From contig NZ_AZUK01000001.1 of NCBI RefSeq assembly GCF_000527035.1, positions 682,001 through 746,000 of the forward strand: a stretch of 64,000 bases of DNA, written 5' to 3'. The stretch comes from Tolumonas lignilytica (GTDB lineage: Bacteria > Pseudomonadota > Gammaproteobacteria > Enterobacterales > Aeromonadaceae). Made by a program: the position numbers and the translations under genes. This document shows, piece by piece, positions 35,092 to 45,159 of the stretch (position 1 is the stretch's first letter; each line of letters starts with the position of its first letter). Under the pieces are notes generated by a model. It saw nothing but the letters and a program-made list of their open reading frames with translations. It was not told the DNA's origin and made no database searches.

Positions 35092-35805
35092 TTATCCTTC
35101 AAAAACTGTTGAACTACCCAGATCCTTTCTAAGCTCTTGCCATATTTTTGCGGAATCAACGCCATACTGACGGACGATAGCCCGAGCGACATCCAACTGA
35201 CCTTTCTCAGCTATCACAGCCAATTCGTCATAAAACTTCATCGCTAATACGCGTGCTGCTGGATCGGTAAAATAATAACGACCAACCCGACGATACAGAC
35301 TTTTAAAGCCATTAAAAATCAATGCATAGATTGGATTACCGGATGCCAAAGCTAGTACATGATAAAGCTGATAATCGAAATCAATATAGGCCTCAGCGGT
35401 ATCGTCCAGACTCGTCCGTGCACTCAAAACAGAAAGCACAGCTTCAGCATCTCGTTTCAATGCAGAGTGAATGAAGATAACACTGATATTGGTTCGTGCA
35501 GAAAATAGCTGTTCCACTAACTGAGGCAGTTTTTCCTGCTCCAATTTAGCCAGCGTATCCAGAATGTTCAGGCTGGATGTTTCCCAGAAATTATTTACAC
35601 GGGTAGGCTTACCATGCTGTATGGTCAACCAGCCATCACGTGCCAGACGCTGTAATACTTCCCGCAGCGTTGTTCTGGTCACACCAATCAACTCAGATAA
35701 CTCACGTTCTGCCGGCAGGATTGATCCTGGAGCATAACGATGATTCCAGATTGATTTGATGATGTATTCTTCAGCGAGCCCTGCCGGGCTTTGAGCCTTA
35801 AACAC
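35092..35805 (-). CDS. fadR: Fatty acid metabolism regulator FadR
   Basis: GntR-family acyl-CoA-responsive regulator, 237 aa against 239 in E. coli. The N-terminal winged helix is almost identical to E. coli (SILPAERELSELIGVTRTTLREVLQRLARDGWLTIQHGKPTRVNNFWETS), so operator preference should be the same. The C-terminal ligand domain is more diverged but keeps SARTNIS, FASGN-type LASGNPIYALIFNG and GRYYF. FadR represses beta-oxidation and activates fabA/fabB in E. coli. The start is GTG (MFKAQSPAG aligns with E. coli MVIKAQSPAG). No nhaB or other fad gene is next to it. Confidence 0.95.
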   Translation of the reverse strand: MFKAQSPAGLAEEYIIKSIWNHRYAPGSILPAERELSELIGVTRTTLREVLQRLARDGWLTIQHGKPTRVNNFWETSSLNILDTLAKLEQEKLPQLVEQLFSARTNISVIFIHSALKRDAEAVLSVLSARTSLDDTAEAYIDFDYQLYHVLALASGNPIYALIFNGFKSLYRRVGRYYFTDPAARVLAMKFYDELAVIAEKGQLDVARAIVRQYGVDSAKIWQELRKDLGSSTVFEG

Positions 35806-35906
35806 GTTTTTGGCCTTAGTTCAGTTAATACTGAGAAATCATAACAAACGCGGATGACGGTTAATAGCTAAGTACCATAAAATCAGCCGCAATTTGTTAA
35901 CTTAAT

Positions 35907-35934
35907 CAACAGGAGCCAGCCATTGCTCCCGTTG
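35907..35934 (-). terminator. Hairpin after grxD
   Basis: CAAC-A-GGAGC / GCTCC-C-GTTG stem with one mismatch and an 8-nt loop, just past the grxD stop on the minus strand. The T-run is weak. Confidence 0.45.
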
Positions 35935-35937
35935 TTA

Positions 35938-36273
35938 TTATTCAGCAGCAGCTTGCTGACGGCTGTGCGCTTCTTTTAACAGCGTTTGCAATTCACCTTG
36001 CTGGAACATTTCCAACATAATGTCACAACCACCGATCAACTCCCCTTCCACCCACAGTTGAGGAAAGGTTGGCCAGTTTGCATATTTTGGCAACTCAGCA
36101 CGAATATCCGGGTTCTGCAAGATATCCACATAGGCAAATGGTACGCCACATGCCATCAGCGCCTGTGATGCCTGTGATGAAAAACCACAGCTAGGCAGCT
36201 TAGGTGAGCCTTTCATATACAACAGGATTGGGTTTTCTGCGATTTGCTGTTTGATTTTTTCAATAGTATCCAT
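35938..36273 (-). CDS. grxD: Monothiol glutaredoxin GrxD
   Basis: 111-aa monothiol glutaredoxin (E. coli 115). The active site is CGFS (C29-S32), preceded by YMKGSPKLPSCGFS; TFPQLWVEGELIGGCDI binds glutathione. Such proteins carry a bridging 2Fe-2S cluster with glutathione, often together with BolA, and serve iron-sulfur trafficking and iron sensing. It has a C-terminal Gln/Ala-rich tail. It diverges from sodB, the same neighbourhood as in E. coli, where both belong to iron and oxidant homeostasis. Confidence 0.96.
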   Translation of the reverse strand: MDTIEKIKQQIAENPILLYMKGSPKLPSCGFSSQASQALMACGVPFAYVDILQNPDIRAELPKYANWPTFPQLWVEGELIGGCDIMLEMFQQGELQTLLKEAHSRQQAAAE

Positions 36274-36512
36274 GGTTGCTCCTCATAACTGCACGCGGTT
36301 GATTTTACTCTAACAGTACCGCTTAACAACGCTACCTTTTATAGGGTTATCACACCCAGTTGGTCAGACAATGCCACTATTTTTTAACTGACGTAAGTAA
36401 AATGTTAAATTTTTTACAACAATATGTAGTATATAAGCGATAAAATTTGCTATAAATCAATTTAGCAAGAAGGTCTGACCACATAGACCCTAATCAAAGA
36501 GGAGAATTTGCA

Positions 36513-37094
36513 ATGGCTTTTGAATTACCAGCTCTGCCTTACGAAAAAAACGCACTGGAACCCCATATCTCTCAAGAAACTCTGGAATACCATTACGGTA
36601 AACACCACAACACCTATGTGGTAAACCTGAACAATCTGGTTCCAGGTACTGAGTTTGAAAATAAATCACTGGAAGAGATCGTGAAAACGGCTACAGGCGG
36701 TATTTTCAACAATGCGGCTCAAGTTTGGAATCACACTTTTTACTGGAACTGTTTAGCACCAAACGCAGGTGGCGAGCCAACTGGCGATCTGGCCGCAGCA
36801 ATTGTTGCCACTTTCGGTTCTTTTGAAAAATTCAAAGAAGAATTCACTAAATCTGCAGTTACCAACTTTGGCTCAGGCTGGACTTGGCTGGTGAAGAAAG
36901 CCGATGGTTCACTGGCTCTGCAAAACACCTCTAACGCCGGTTGCCCACTGACCGATGGCGTCACCCCAGTTCTGACTGTTGACGTCTGGGAGCACGCTTA
37001 TTACATCGACTTCCGTAACCTGCGTCCAAAATATATGGAAGCGTTCTGGGCTCTGGTTAACTGGGATTTTGCTGCGAAAAATTTTGCTGCTTAA
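36513..37094 (+). CDS. sodB: Iron superoxide dismutase
   Basis: 193 aa, the same length as E. coli SodB. The metal ligands are His27 (EYHYGKHH), His74 (VWNHTFYW), and Asp/His in [11 protein letters not shown] (about 157 and 161). Gln70 ([10 protein letters not shown]) in the position after FNNAA and the AGGEPTG loop are typical of the iron rather than the manganese enzyme. It removes superoxide in the cytoplasm. A good ribosome-binding site (AGAGGAG) is present. A small GGTCT / AGACC hairpin (36472-36489) sits in its leader. Small-RNA control as by RyhB in E. coli is possible but not shown. Confidence 0.97.
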   Translation: MAFELPALPYEKNALEPHISQETLEYHYGKHHNTYVVNLNNLVPGTEFENKSLEEIVKTATGGIFNNAAQVWNHTFYWNCLAPNAGGEPTGDLAAAIVATFGSFEKFKEEFTKSAVTNFGSGWTWLVKKADGSLALQNTSNAGCPLTDGVTPVLTVDVWEHAYYIDFRNLRPKYMEAFWALVNWDFAAKNFAA

Positions 37095-37117
37095 TTTCTC
37101 TGTCTTAGCTCAGAAAC

Positions 37118-37147
37118 AAGAAAAGCGCCTAATGGCGCTTTTCTTTT
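37118..37147. terminator. Bidirectional terminator between sodB and sucD
   Basis: A 12-bp stem AAGAAAAGCGCC / GGCGCTTTTCTT with a TAAT loop; T-rich arms on both strands serve both convergent transcripts. Confidence 0.92.
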
Positions 37148-37170
37148 ACCTATAACTTATCGCTGATGTT

Positions 37171-38046
37171 TTATTTCCAGCCAGTCACTTCACGTAAACC
37201 CGCTGCAATATCAGCCAGTGAACGCACGGTTTTCACACCGGCTTCTTCCAGTGCCGCAAACTTCTCGGCCGCGGTACCTTTACCACCAGCAATGATCGCC
37301 CCGGCATGGCCCATGCGTTTTCCCGCTGGCGCAGTCACACCCGCAATATAGGAAACTACCGGTTTGGTGACATTGGCTTTGATAAACGCCGCTGCCTCTT
37401 CTTCCGCCGTGCCCCCAATCTCACCGATCATCACGATCGCTTCGGTCTGCGGGTCATTCTGGAACAGAGTCAGAATGTCGATGAAGTTGGAACCCGGGAT
37501 CGGATCACCGCCAATACCGACACAGGTCGACTGACCAAACCCGGCATCCGTCGTCTGTTTCACCGCTTCATACGTCAGCGTACCGGAACGGGAAACAATG
37601 CCCACTTTACCCGGCAGATGAATGTGCCCCGGCATGATGCCGATCTTGCATTCACCCGGTGTGATCACGCCCGGACAGTTCGGACCAATCATGCGCACTC
37701 CGGTCTCTTCCAGACGGCATTTCACCTGCAGCATATCCAGCGTCGGAATGCCTTCGGTAATGCAGACAATCAGCTGAATGCCCGCATCAATCGCTTCCAG
37801 AATGGCATCTTTGCAAAATGGTGCCGGAACGTAGATGACTGACGCGGTAGCACCGGTTGTTTCAACGGCATCACGCACGGTGTTAAATACCGGCAAGCCT
37901 AAATGGGTCGAACCGCCTTTACCCGGTGAGACACCACCGACCATCTGGGTACCGTAGGCAATGGCCTGTTCAGAATGGAAGGTACCTTGTGAACCAGTGA
38001 AACCCTGGCAAATGACTTTGGTCTCTTTGTTGATCAAAACGCTCAT
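37171..38046 (-). CDS. sucD: Succinyl-CoA synthetase alpha subunit
   Basis: 291 aa (E. coli 289). It forms the ADP/GDP-forming TCA step together with SucC. The CoA-binding [15 protein letters not shown] opening, the [20 protein letters not shown] segment and the phosphorylated histidine in MGHAGAII (about 248) are all present. Its start overlaps the sucC stop by 4 bp (ATGA), so the subunits are translationally coupled. Last gene of sucABCD. Confidence 0.98.
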   Translation of the reverse strand: MSVLINKETKVICQGFTGSQGTFHSEQAIAYGTQMVGGVSPGKGGSTHLGLPVFNTVRDAVETTGATASVIYVPAPFCKDAILEAIDAGIQLIVCITEGIPTLDMLQVKCRLEETGVRMIGPNCPGVITPGECKIGIMPGHIHLPGKVGIVSRSGTLTYEAVKQTTDAGFGQSTCVGIGGDPIPGSNFIDILTLFQNDPQTEAIVMIGEIGGTAEEEAAAFIKANVTKPVVSYIAGVTAPAGKRMGHAGAIIAGGKGTAAEKFAALEEAGVKTVRSLADIAAGLREVTGWK

Positions 38047-39212
38047 GCCATGGCCTCCGCTGCTTTAACCACCTGCACTGCCGCATCGGTCAGACTGGTG
38101 GCGGCAATAATATTCAATCCGCTATCGGCCAGACGCTGTGAACCCAGCTCGGCATTGTTCCCTTCCAGACGCACCACCACTGGCACTTTCACACCGACTT
38201 CTTCAACAGCACCGATGATGCCGTCAGCGATCAGGTCGCAACGCACGATACCACCGAAGATATTGACCAGCACCGCTTTTACTTTGCAGTCAGAGAGGAT
38301 CAGTTTAAACGCTTCGGTCACGCGCTCTTTGGTCGCACCACCACCGACATCGAGGAAGTTAGCCGGGAAGCCGCCGTGGTGTTTGATGATGTCCATCGTG
38401 CCCATCGCAAGCCCAGCACCATTGACCATACAGCCGATGCTGCCATCCAGAGCGACGTAATTCAGATCCCAGTGGGCCGCTTCCACTTCGCGAGGATCGT
38501 CCTGGGTTTCGTCGTTCCAGGCTTTCAGTTTTGGCTGACGATACAAGGCATTGCTGTCGATATTGATTTTACCGTCAAGGCACAGCAGGTTGCCCTCACC
38601 GGTGATCACCAGCGGATTGATTTCCAGCAGCGACAAATCACACTCGGTGAACATCTTGCCTAAGCCTAAGAAGATCTTGGTGAACTGTTTCAGTTGGTCG
38701 GCATTCAAACCCAGCTTGAAGCCCAGTTCACGCGCCTGATAGGCTTGCGGGCCAGTCAGCGGATCTAACGTCGCTTTGTGGATCAGTTCCGGCGTGTTGT
38801 GGGCCACGGTTTCGATGTCCATGCCACCTTCGGTGGAGGCCATAAATACCACGCGGCGGGTACTGCGATCGACCACGGCACCGAGATAAAGTTCTTTGGC
38901 GATGTTACCGCAGGCTTCGACCAGAATGGTGTTGACCGGTTGACCATTGGCATCGGTTTGATAAGTGACCAGACGTTTGCCTAACCAGTGTTCGGCAAAC
39001 GCACGGACGTCCTGCTCAGAGGAAACGACTTTGACCCCACCGGCCTTACCCCGTCCACCGGCATGAACCTGACACTTGGCAACCCATTTTTCACCGCCTA
39101 ATGTCTTCGTCGCCGCAACGGCTTCATTCGCTGAGGAACAAGGAACACCGGGAGGCACAGGCAGACCGTAGTCAGCAAATAATTGCTTGGCCTGATATTC
39201 ATGCAAATTCAT
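38043..39212 (-). CDS. sucC: Succinyl-CoA synthetase beta subunit
   Basis: 389 aa (E. coli 388). ATP-grasp fold with [36 protein letters not shown] and [15 protein letters not shown]; the power-helix and CoA-contact region [18 protein letters not shown] (VNIFGGI, about 320) is intact. It couples succinyl-CoA cleavage to nucleotide phosphorylation. It lies between sucB (46-bp gap) and sucD (4-bp overlap). Base composition is more GC-rich than in the flanking genes, probably reflecting high expression. Confidence 0.98.
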   Translation of the reverse strand: MNLHEYQAKQLFADYGLPVPPGVPCSSANEAVAATKTLGGEKWVAKCQVHAGGRGKAGGVKVVSSEQDVRAFAEHWLGKRLVTYQTDANGQPVNTILVEACGNIAKELYLGAVVDRSTRRVVFMASTEGGMDIETVAHNTPELIHKATLDPLTGPQAYQARELGFKLGLNADQLKQFTKIFLGLGKMFTECDLSLLEINPLVITGEGNLLCLDGKINIDSNALYRQPKLKAWNDETQDDPREVEAAHWDLNYVALDGSIGCMVNGAGLAMGTMDIIKHHGGFPANFLDVGGGATKERVTEAFKLILSDCKVKAVLVNIFGGIVRCDLIADGIIGAVEEVGVKVPVVVRLEGNNAELGSQRLADSGLNIIAATSLTDAAVQVVKAAEAMA

Positions 39213-39258
39213 GATAATAGTCCGTTATTCAGGGAGCAGCACAACGCTGCTCTCGTTA

Positions 39259-40452
39259 TTAGATATCCAATAGCAGTCTGGTTGGGTCTTCCAGCAATGA
39301 TTTCACATGCACAAGAAACCCGACCGATTCCCGGCCATCGATGATACGGTGATCATAAGACAGAGCCAAGTACATCATTGGAAGTATAACCACCTGACCA
39401 TCCACAGCCATTGGGCGATCCTGGATTTTATGCATACCCAAGATAGCGCTTTGAGGAGGATTGATGATCGGTGTCGACATCAGGGAACCAAATACACCGC
39501 CATTCGTGATGGTAAACGTACCGCCGGTCAAATCATCAACCGACAGTTTGCCATCGCGTGCTTTATCAGCCAGCGACTTGATCCCTTTTTCAATGTCAGC
39601 CAGCGACAACTCATCACAATTACGCAAAACTGGGGTTACCAATCCACGCTCTGTAGAAACTGCAATGCTGATATCAAAATAATTGTGATAAAGAATATCA
39701 TTCCCATCAATAGATGCATTCACTTCAGGATATCTTTTTAATGCCTCACTGACCGCTTTGACATAAAACGACATGAATCCAAGCTTGATACCATGGCGTT
39801 TTTCAAACTGTTCCTGATATTTGCTGCGGATTTTCATGATCGGCTGCATGTTGACTTCATTAAACGTAGTCAACATAGCCGTCGTATTTTTAGCTTCCAG
39901 CAACCGTTCTGCGATCCGTTTTCTCAGTCGGGTCATCGGCACCCGTTTTTCTTCACGGGAACTGAATGAGGAATCGACTGCCTCAACAGCGGCAATGTCG
40001 CCCACAGTGGTTTGCTCACTTTCCTGGCGGGAAAGATGTTCGAGCACATCCTGACGGGTAATACGACCACCCCGGCCAGAACCATGTAAATTGGCAGGAT
40101 CCACCTCTTCTTCTGCCAATATCCGGCGCACAGAAGGAGTCAGAATGTCATGCGAGTTTCCCGCATCGGCAACCGCTTCCGCTGGCTTGGCTTTGGTTTC
40201 TTCACCACTGGCTGGGGCTGGCTGCAATTCTGCTAATAGTTGTTTGGCCTGAACAGTGCTGCCTGTTTCAAACAAGATATTACTGACAATACCATCCTGC
40301 GGAGCTGGCACTTCCAATACAACCTTGTCGGTTTCCAGATCCACCAACAACTCACCCGCTTTGATGATGTCACCAAGCTTTTTATGCCAAGTACCTACCG
40401 TTGCGTCAGAAACGGACTCGGGGAGATCTGGCACCATTATTTGCAAACTCAT
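39259..40452 (-). CDS. sucB: Dihydrolipoyl succinyltransferase (E2 of 2-oxoglutarate dehydrogenase)
   Basis: 397 aa (E. coli 405). It has one N-terminal lipoyl domain with the lipoylated lysine in [11 protein letters not shown] (about K43), and a peripheral-subunit-binding domain ([36 protein letters not shown], about 105-140). The catalytic core has the active histidine in [11 protein letters not shown] (about 368). It forms the core of the 2-oxoglutarate dehydrogenase complex. E3 (lpd) is not encoded here. AAAGGA precedes the start; sucA ends 12 bp upstream. Confidence 0.98.
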   Translation of the reverse strand: MSLQIMVPDLPESVSDATVGTWHKKLGDIIKAGELLVDLETDKVVLEVPAPQDGIVSNILFETGSTVQAKQLLAELQPAPASGEETKAKPAEAVADAGNSHDILTPSVRRILAEEEVDPANLHGSGRGGRITRQDVLEHLSRQESEQTTVGDIAAVEAVDSSFSSREEKRVPMTRLRKRIAERLLEAKNTTAMLTTFNEVNMQPIMKIRSKYQEQFEKRHGIKLGFMSFYVKAVSEALKRYPEVNASIDGNDILYHNYFDISIAVSTERGLVTPVLRNCDELSLADIEKGIKSLADKARDGKLSVDDLTGGTFTITNGGVFGSLMSTPIINPPQSAILGMHKIQDRPMAVDGQVVILPMMYLALSYDHRIIDGRESVGFLVHVKSLLEDPTRLLLDI

Positions 40453-40464
40453 GGATATATCCTT

Positions 40465-43269
40465 TTATTTTATTGTCAGCGCTTCTTCGACTAATGTTTT
40501 TTGCTGTTGCAGGTGCAGCGACATATACCCTACCGCCGGTGCAGCTGAAGCCGGTCTTCCAACATAATTCAGATAAACAGAGGGCGGAACCACCCGTTTC
40601 ATGCGGTGCTGGCAGCTATACCAGGCGCCTTGATTCTTCGGTTCTTCTTGGCACCATACAAAATCCTGAACATGCTGATAAGGCTCAAGGATCGTTTTCA
40701 ATTCATCTTCAGGGAAGGGATAGAGTTGCTCAATGCGGATGATGGCCACCGCTTTATTATCCGCTTTGCGGCGGGCTTCCAGTAAATCGTAATAGACCTT
40801 GCCGGAGCAAAGCACAACCCGTTGCACTCCTTCCGGCGGGATCACATCAATTTCAGCAATCGCATTCTGGAATTGCCCGTCAGCCAATTCAGGCAGCGAT
40901 GATACCGCCAGTGGATGACGCAATAGTGATTTAGGCGTAAAGACCACAAGCGGACGACGCATTGGTCTCAATATCTGCCGCCGTAAGAGATGATAAATTT
41001 GCGCCGGTGTGGTCGGCATACAAATCTGCATATTATGCTGTGCACATAATTGCAGATATCGTTCAGGACGGCCTGAGGAATGCTCTGCCCCCTGTCCCTC
41101 GTAACCATGCGGTAATAGCAATACCAAACCGCACAGGCGCCCCCATTTTTGTTCACCAGAGGAAAGAAATTGGTCGATCACGACTTGCGCACCGTTCGCA
41201 AAATCACCGAATTGGGCTTCCCAAATTGTCAGCCCATCAGGTGTCGCGGTTGCGTAACCATACTCAAATGCCAGCACGGCTTCTTCTGATAATACGGAGT
41301 CATACACACGGAAAGCGCCTTGATCCGGTGACAGGTTCATTAACGGTGTATACGTTGAGCCATCGTTCTGGTTGTGCAACACCGCATGGCGATGGAAGAA
41401 GGTGCCACGTCCGGAATCTTGACCAGTCAATCGCACCGGGTGCCCTTCGGCCAGCAGCGAAGCATAAGCCAGATTCTCAGCAAAGCCCCAGTCAGCTAAT
41501 TTTTCACCGTTGCTCATCAGAACTCTATCTTCATAGATTTTCTGAACTCGCGATTGCAGCACATGCGACTCCGGATATCGAGTCATGGCTTTCGCTAAAG
41601 ACACCAATTTATCTAACGGATAGCTCGCAGCATAAGACTCCTGCCAATCGTGCCCTAAAAATGGCGTCCAGTTCTGGTGTATTTCAGCCATCGGACGCCA
41701 TTCTTTAACAACGCACTCACCACGATCCAGAGCCTGACGGTAATCAGTAACGGCTTTTGCTGCCGTCTGTTCATCGATAATGCCTTCATTGGTCAATTGA
41801 TCAGCATAAATCTGACGTGCAGTCGGGTGCTGACGAATTTTCTGATACATCAATGGCTGCGTTGCTGTCGGTTCATCCGCCTCATTGTGGCCATTGCGAC
41901 GATAACAGACCAAATCAATGACCACGTCGCGGTGAAAGGTATTACGAAAATCCAGTGCCAACTGGGTGATCCATAATACTTCTTCCGGATGATCGGCATT
42001 TACATGGAATATAGGTGCCTGAACCATCTTGGCAATATCAGTACAGTAACGGGTTGAGCGGGTGTCTTTCGCATTGGATGTGGTAAATCCAATCTGGTTA
42101 TTAATCACAATGCGAACTGTTCCCCCCACGCCGAAGCCCCGGGTTTGTGACATATTAAATGTCTCAGCAACCACGCCCTGCCCGGCTATTGCCGAGTCAC
42201 CATGAATGGTAATAGGCAATACTTTATTAAATTCATTGTCATGCAGGCGTTCCATACGGGCACGAACAGAACCGATGACCACCGGGTTTACAATTTCCAG
42301 ATGGGATGGGTTGAATGCGAGCGCCAAGTGAACATTGCCACCTTCAGTCGCAAAATCTGAAGAGAAGCCCATGTGATATTTCACATCGCCTGTTCCCCAG
42401 GCATCACCGTGATGTCCCGCGAACTGATCGAACAATTCTTTCGGGCGCTTACCCAGCACATTAACTAACATGGTTAAACGGCCACGGTGCGCCATACCAA
42501 TGACGATCTCTTTGTGACCGGCTACACCGGCCTGACGGATAATGGATTTCACCATCGGAATCAGGATGTCGCCGCCTTCCAGCGAGAATCGTTTCGCACC
42601 GGGGAACTTCGCCCCCAGATAACGTTCCAATCCTTCAGCTGCCGTTAACTCTTCCAACGCTTGGATCTTGATGGCATCCGACCATTTTGGCTGTGACTCA
42701 ACAGCTTCAAGACGCTCTTGTAACCAGCGTTTCTCGATCTGTGAAGTCATATGCATGAATTCTGTTCCAATGACGCCGCAATATGTTTTACGCAGCGACG
42801 CGAGCAACTGCCGCAAACTCATTCGCTCATGACCCGCCAGATAGCTCCCGACATGAAATTCACGATCGAGATCGCTTTCATCCAGTTGGTAATAAGGAAG
42901 CTCCAACTCGGGTACAACCGGATTAGACGTTAAACCTAAGGGATCGAGCGAGGCATATTGATGGCCGGCATAGCGGTAGGCATTAATGAGTTGCAGAACG
43001 TGAAATTGCTTTTGATCCAGATAGACATGACTTGCTGCAGCGACGACGCGTTTGGGTTGTGTGGTTTGTTGACGTAATTGCTGACGGATTAAGGCATGAG
43101 GTTGTTCATTCTGCTGCGGCGCACCTAACTCAGAAAAACACCGTTGCCATTCCAGTGGTACAGAACCCGGATCCACCAGGTAGGATTCATAAAGATCTTC
43201 AACATATGCGCTATTTGCCAGGTAAGATGATCGAATCCAGTTGGCAATGGCATCTTCATGCATATTCAT
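40465..43269 (-). CDS. sucA: 2-oxoglutarate dehydrogenase E1 component
   Basis: Thiamine-diphosphate enzyme that decarboxylates 2-oxoglutarate; 934 aa (E. coli 933). Visible are the N-terminal SucB-contact segment (IANWIRSSYLANSAYVEDLYESYL), IGMAHRGRLTMLVNVLGK, the ThDP/Mg motif HGDSAIAGQGVV...NNQIGFTT, RRNGHNEADEP, and the C-terminal CQEEPKNQGAW. The ATG at 43269 has AAGGAAAT upstream and fits the E. coli N-terminus; the frame extends 29 codons further, without similarity. It heads sucABCD and faces gltA. The sdhCDAB genes that stand between gltA and sucA in E. coli are absent. Confidence 0.97.
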   Translation of the reverse strand: MNMHEDAIANWIRSSYLANSAYVEDLYESYLVDPGSVPLEWQRCFSELGAPQQNEQPHALIRQQLRQQTTQPKRVVAAASHVYLDQKQFHVLQLINAYRYAGHQYASLDPLGLTSNPVVPELELPYYQLDESDLDREFHVGSYLAGHERMSLRQLLASLRKTYCGVIGTEFMHMTSQIEKRWLQERLEAVESQPKWSDAIKIQALEELTAAEGLERYLGAKFPGAKRFSLEGGDILIPMVKSIIRQAGVAGHKEIVIGMAHRGRLTMLVNVLGKRPKELFDQFAGHHGDAWGTGDVKYHMGFSSDFATEGGNVHLALAFNPSHLEIVNPVVIGSVRARMERLHDNEFNKVLPITIHGDSAIAGQGVVAETFNMSQTRGFGVGGTVRIVINNQIGFTTSNAKDTRSTRYCTDIAKMVQAPIFHVNADHPEEVLWITQLALDFRNTFHRDVVIDLVCYRRNGHNEADEPTATQPLMYQKIRQHPTARQIYADQLTNEGIIDEQTAAKAVTDYRQALDRGECVVKEWRPMAEIHQNWTPFLGHDWQESYAASYPLDKLVSLAKAMTRYPESHVLQSRVQKIYEDRVLMSNGEKLADWGFAENLAYASLLAEGHPVRLTGQDSGRGTFFHRHAVLHNQNDGSTYTPLMNLSPDQGAFRVYDSVLSEEAVLAFEYGYATATPDGLTIWEAQFGDFANGAQVVIDQFLSSGEQKWGRLCGLVLLLPHGYEGQGAEHSSGRPERYLQLCAQHNMQICMPTTPAQIYHLLRRQILRPMRRPLVVFTPKSLLRHPLAVSSLPELADGQFQNAIAEIDVIPPEGVQRVVLCSGKVYYDLLEARRKADNKAVAIIRIEQLYPFPEDELKTILEPYQHVQDFVWCQEEPKNQGAWYSCQHRMKRVVPPSVYLNYVGRPASAAPAVGYMSLHLQQQKTLVEEALTIK

Positions 43270-43690
43270 TTTATTTCCTTTAACCGCTGCGCTGCTTGTC
43301 CAGTCATCGTTTGATGCGACAACCAGATGAATCATCCAACAACATAGCTGACTCAACCCAACTCTGCTCTCGGGATGAAAAGGTTTCTTTTATATTCAAC
43401 ATATTATGATTACCTGTTACTGTTACGGCAATCACAGAGCGAATATGACGTTTTTAATGCTCAAAAAACAATCTTTATTGCTGTCCGACACCTTCATGTT
43501 GGATATGAAAAGACAGCACACTCAGTATATTCAGGCAACCACATTCATTACAAAATTTTAACAACACATAAACAGAATTTTATGAACTAACCACTCAAAC
43601 TGTGACCATTCATACATTTAGCCCGCGCTATCAAATTGACAAAGCATGGCAGGATGGTTGAAATAAGTGTGATGCAATAAGGATTTTTTG

Positions 43691-43719
43691 TTGCTATCAA
43701 TCGCAATAGCGTTTATACG
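43691..43719 (+). promoter_or_regulatory. Candidate sigma-70 promoter of gltA
   Basis: TTGCTA (43691-43696), a 17-bp spacer and TATACG (43714-43719). It would give a 5' leader of about 75 nt that contains the palindrome at 43745-43767. The match is fair and not proven. Confidence 0.45.
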
Positions 43720-43744
43720 AACTATAAAGGAACAATAAAAGATG

Positions 43745-43767
43745 TTTCGTGAAGTTACTTCACGAAA
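43745..43767. repeat. 23-bp perfect palindrome in the gltA leader
   Basis: Arms TTTCGTGAAGT and ACTTCACGAAA flank a single central T. It lies 34 bp before the gltA ATG and about 20 bp before its ribosome-binding site. It could be an operator for a dimeric regulator or a leader hairpin (9-bp stem, 5-nt loop). No T-run follows, so it is not a terminator. Confidence 0.8.
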
Positions 43768-43801
43768 GCCGCTTTCACATTAATTGCAAAGGAGACTTGC
43801 T

Positions 43802-45094
43802 ATGGCTAATAAAGTAGCCACCCTGCACATCCCCGGTCAGGAACCGATCGAACTGCCCATTCTGTCAGGAACAGAAGGCCCGGAAGTTATCGATGTTCGC
43901 GCATTAGGGGCGCATGGCTATTTCACTTACGATCCAGGTTTCCTGTCCACAGCATCCTGTACCTCTAAGCTCACCTACATTGACGGGGATGCTGGTATTC
44001 TGCTGTATCGTGGCTACCCTATTGCAGAACTGGCTAAAGATTCTAACTATCTGGAAGTCTGCTATCTGTTATTGAACGGCGAACTGCCCAACAAAGAGCA
44101 GTATGACAAATTCCGTTATACCGTGACCCGTCATACCATGGTGCATGAACAGATCACGTCTCTGTTCAAGGCCTTCCGCCGTGACTCACATCCAATGGCA
44201 GTTATGTGCGGGGTTGCCGGTGCGTTGTCCGCGTTCTATCACGATGAACTGGATATCAGCCATGAACAGCACCGTGAAATTGCGGCTTACCGTCTGATCT
44301 CCAAGATGCCAACGCTGGCCGCCATGTCATACAAATACTCCATGGGGCAACCATTCATCTATCCTCGTAACGACCTGAGTTATGCCGGTAACTTCCTGCA
44401 TATGATGTTTGCCGTGCCTTGCGAAGAATACCGCGTGAACCCGGTGATCGAACGTGCAATGGATATTATCTTTGTCCTGCATGCCGATCATGAACAGAAT
44501 GCTTCTACCTCCAGTGTCCGTCTGGCTGGCTCATCAGGCGCGAATCCCTTTGCCTGTATCGCCGCCGGTATTGCATCATTGTGGGGGCCTGCCCACGGTG
44601 GTGCCAATGAAGCATGTCTGAAAATGCTGCAGGAAATCGGTTCAGTGGATCGCATTCCTCACTTCATTGCCCGAGCAAAAGATAAGAATGATCCATTCCG
44701 TCTGATGGGTTTCGGCCATCGCGTGTATCGTAACTATGACCCACGTGCAGTAGTGATGCGTGATACCTGCCATGCGGTATTGCAAGAACTGAATATCAGT
44801 GATCATCCATTACTCGACGTTGCAATGGAACTGGAACGGATTGCTTTGTCTGACCCCTATTTCATTGAGAAGAAACTGTATCCGAACGTAGACTTCTACT
44901 CCGGTATTATTCTGAATGCGATCGGCATTCCAACCTCAATGTTTACCGTGATCTTTGCGCTGGCCCGTACCATCGGCTGGATTTCTCACTGGTTAGAAAT
45001 GCAGGCAGATCCGGCCAGCAAAATTGGTCGCCCTCGTCAGCTGTACACCGGCGCACCAACCCGCACCGTATTGCCTATCAACATGCGCAAGTAA
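43802..45094 (+). CDS. gltA: Citrate synthase (type II, hexameric)
   Basis: First step of the TCA cycle, 430 aa (E. coli 427). Catalytic residues are in GPAHGGANE (His about 266), [14 protein letters not shown] (His about 307) and NVDFYSGI (Asp about 364). The N-terminal extension (ANKVATL...[13 protein letters not shown]) is that of the NADH-inhibited gram-negative type. The ATG at 43802 has AAGGAG 8 nt upstream; the frame begins six codons earlier at a TTG that overlaps this ribosome-binding site and is not real. Divergent from sucABCD. Confidence 0.97.
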   Translation: MANKVATLHIPGQEPIELPILSGTEGPEVIDVRALGAHGYFTYDPGFLSTASCTSKLTYIDGDAGILLYRGYPIAELAKDSNYLEVCYLLLNGELPNKEQYDKFRYTVTRHTMVHEQITSLFKAFRRDSHPMAVMCGVAGALSAFYHDELDISHEQHREIAAYRLISKMPTLAAMSYKYSMGQPFIYPRNDLSYAGNFLHMMFAVPCEEYRVNPVIERAMDIIFVLHADHEQNASTSSVRLAGSSGANPFACIAAGIASLWGPAHGGANEACLKMLQEIGSVDRIPHFIARAKDKNDPFRLMGFGHRVYRNYDPRAVVMRDTCHAVLQELNISDHPLLDVAMELERIALSDPYFIEKKLYPNVDFYSGIILNAIGIPTSMFTVIFALARTIGWISHWLEMQADPASKIGRPRQLYTGAPTRTVLPINMRK

Positions 45095-45111
45095 TTGTTA
45101 CTCAGCAAGAC

Positions 45112-45142
45112 AAAGGGCAGCGATAAGCTGCCCTTTCTTTTT
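45112..45142. terminator. Terminator between gltA and fbp
   Basis: A 10-bp stem AAAGGGCAGC / GCTGCCCTTT with a 5-nt loop, then CTTTTT on the plus strand. The A-rich opposite arm may also serve fbp. Confidence 0.9.
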
Positions 45143-45159
45143 GATTTGAACCGTTAAAA

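Larger units (their letters stand above)
43270..43801. other. Divergent control region sucA / gltA
   Basis: 532 bp without a convincing gene; a 71-codon frame at 43375-43590 shows no family resemblance. The gltA side has a promoter candidate (43691-43719) and a large palindrome (43745-43767). An imperfect CRP-like site (TGTGA-N6-ATACA, about 43602-43617) was noticed. The sucA side holds no clear site. Confidence 0.55.

Noticed and set aside
43375-43590. 71-codon open frame between sucA and gltA
   Set aside because: No ribosome-binding site, no family resemblance, AT-rich control region with overlapping symmetric elements; most likely chance.
43602-43617. CRP site in the sucA/gltA gap
   Set aside because: Only the left half (TGTGA) matches well; the right half (ATACA) differs at two of five positions. 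Kept only as a remark.
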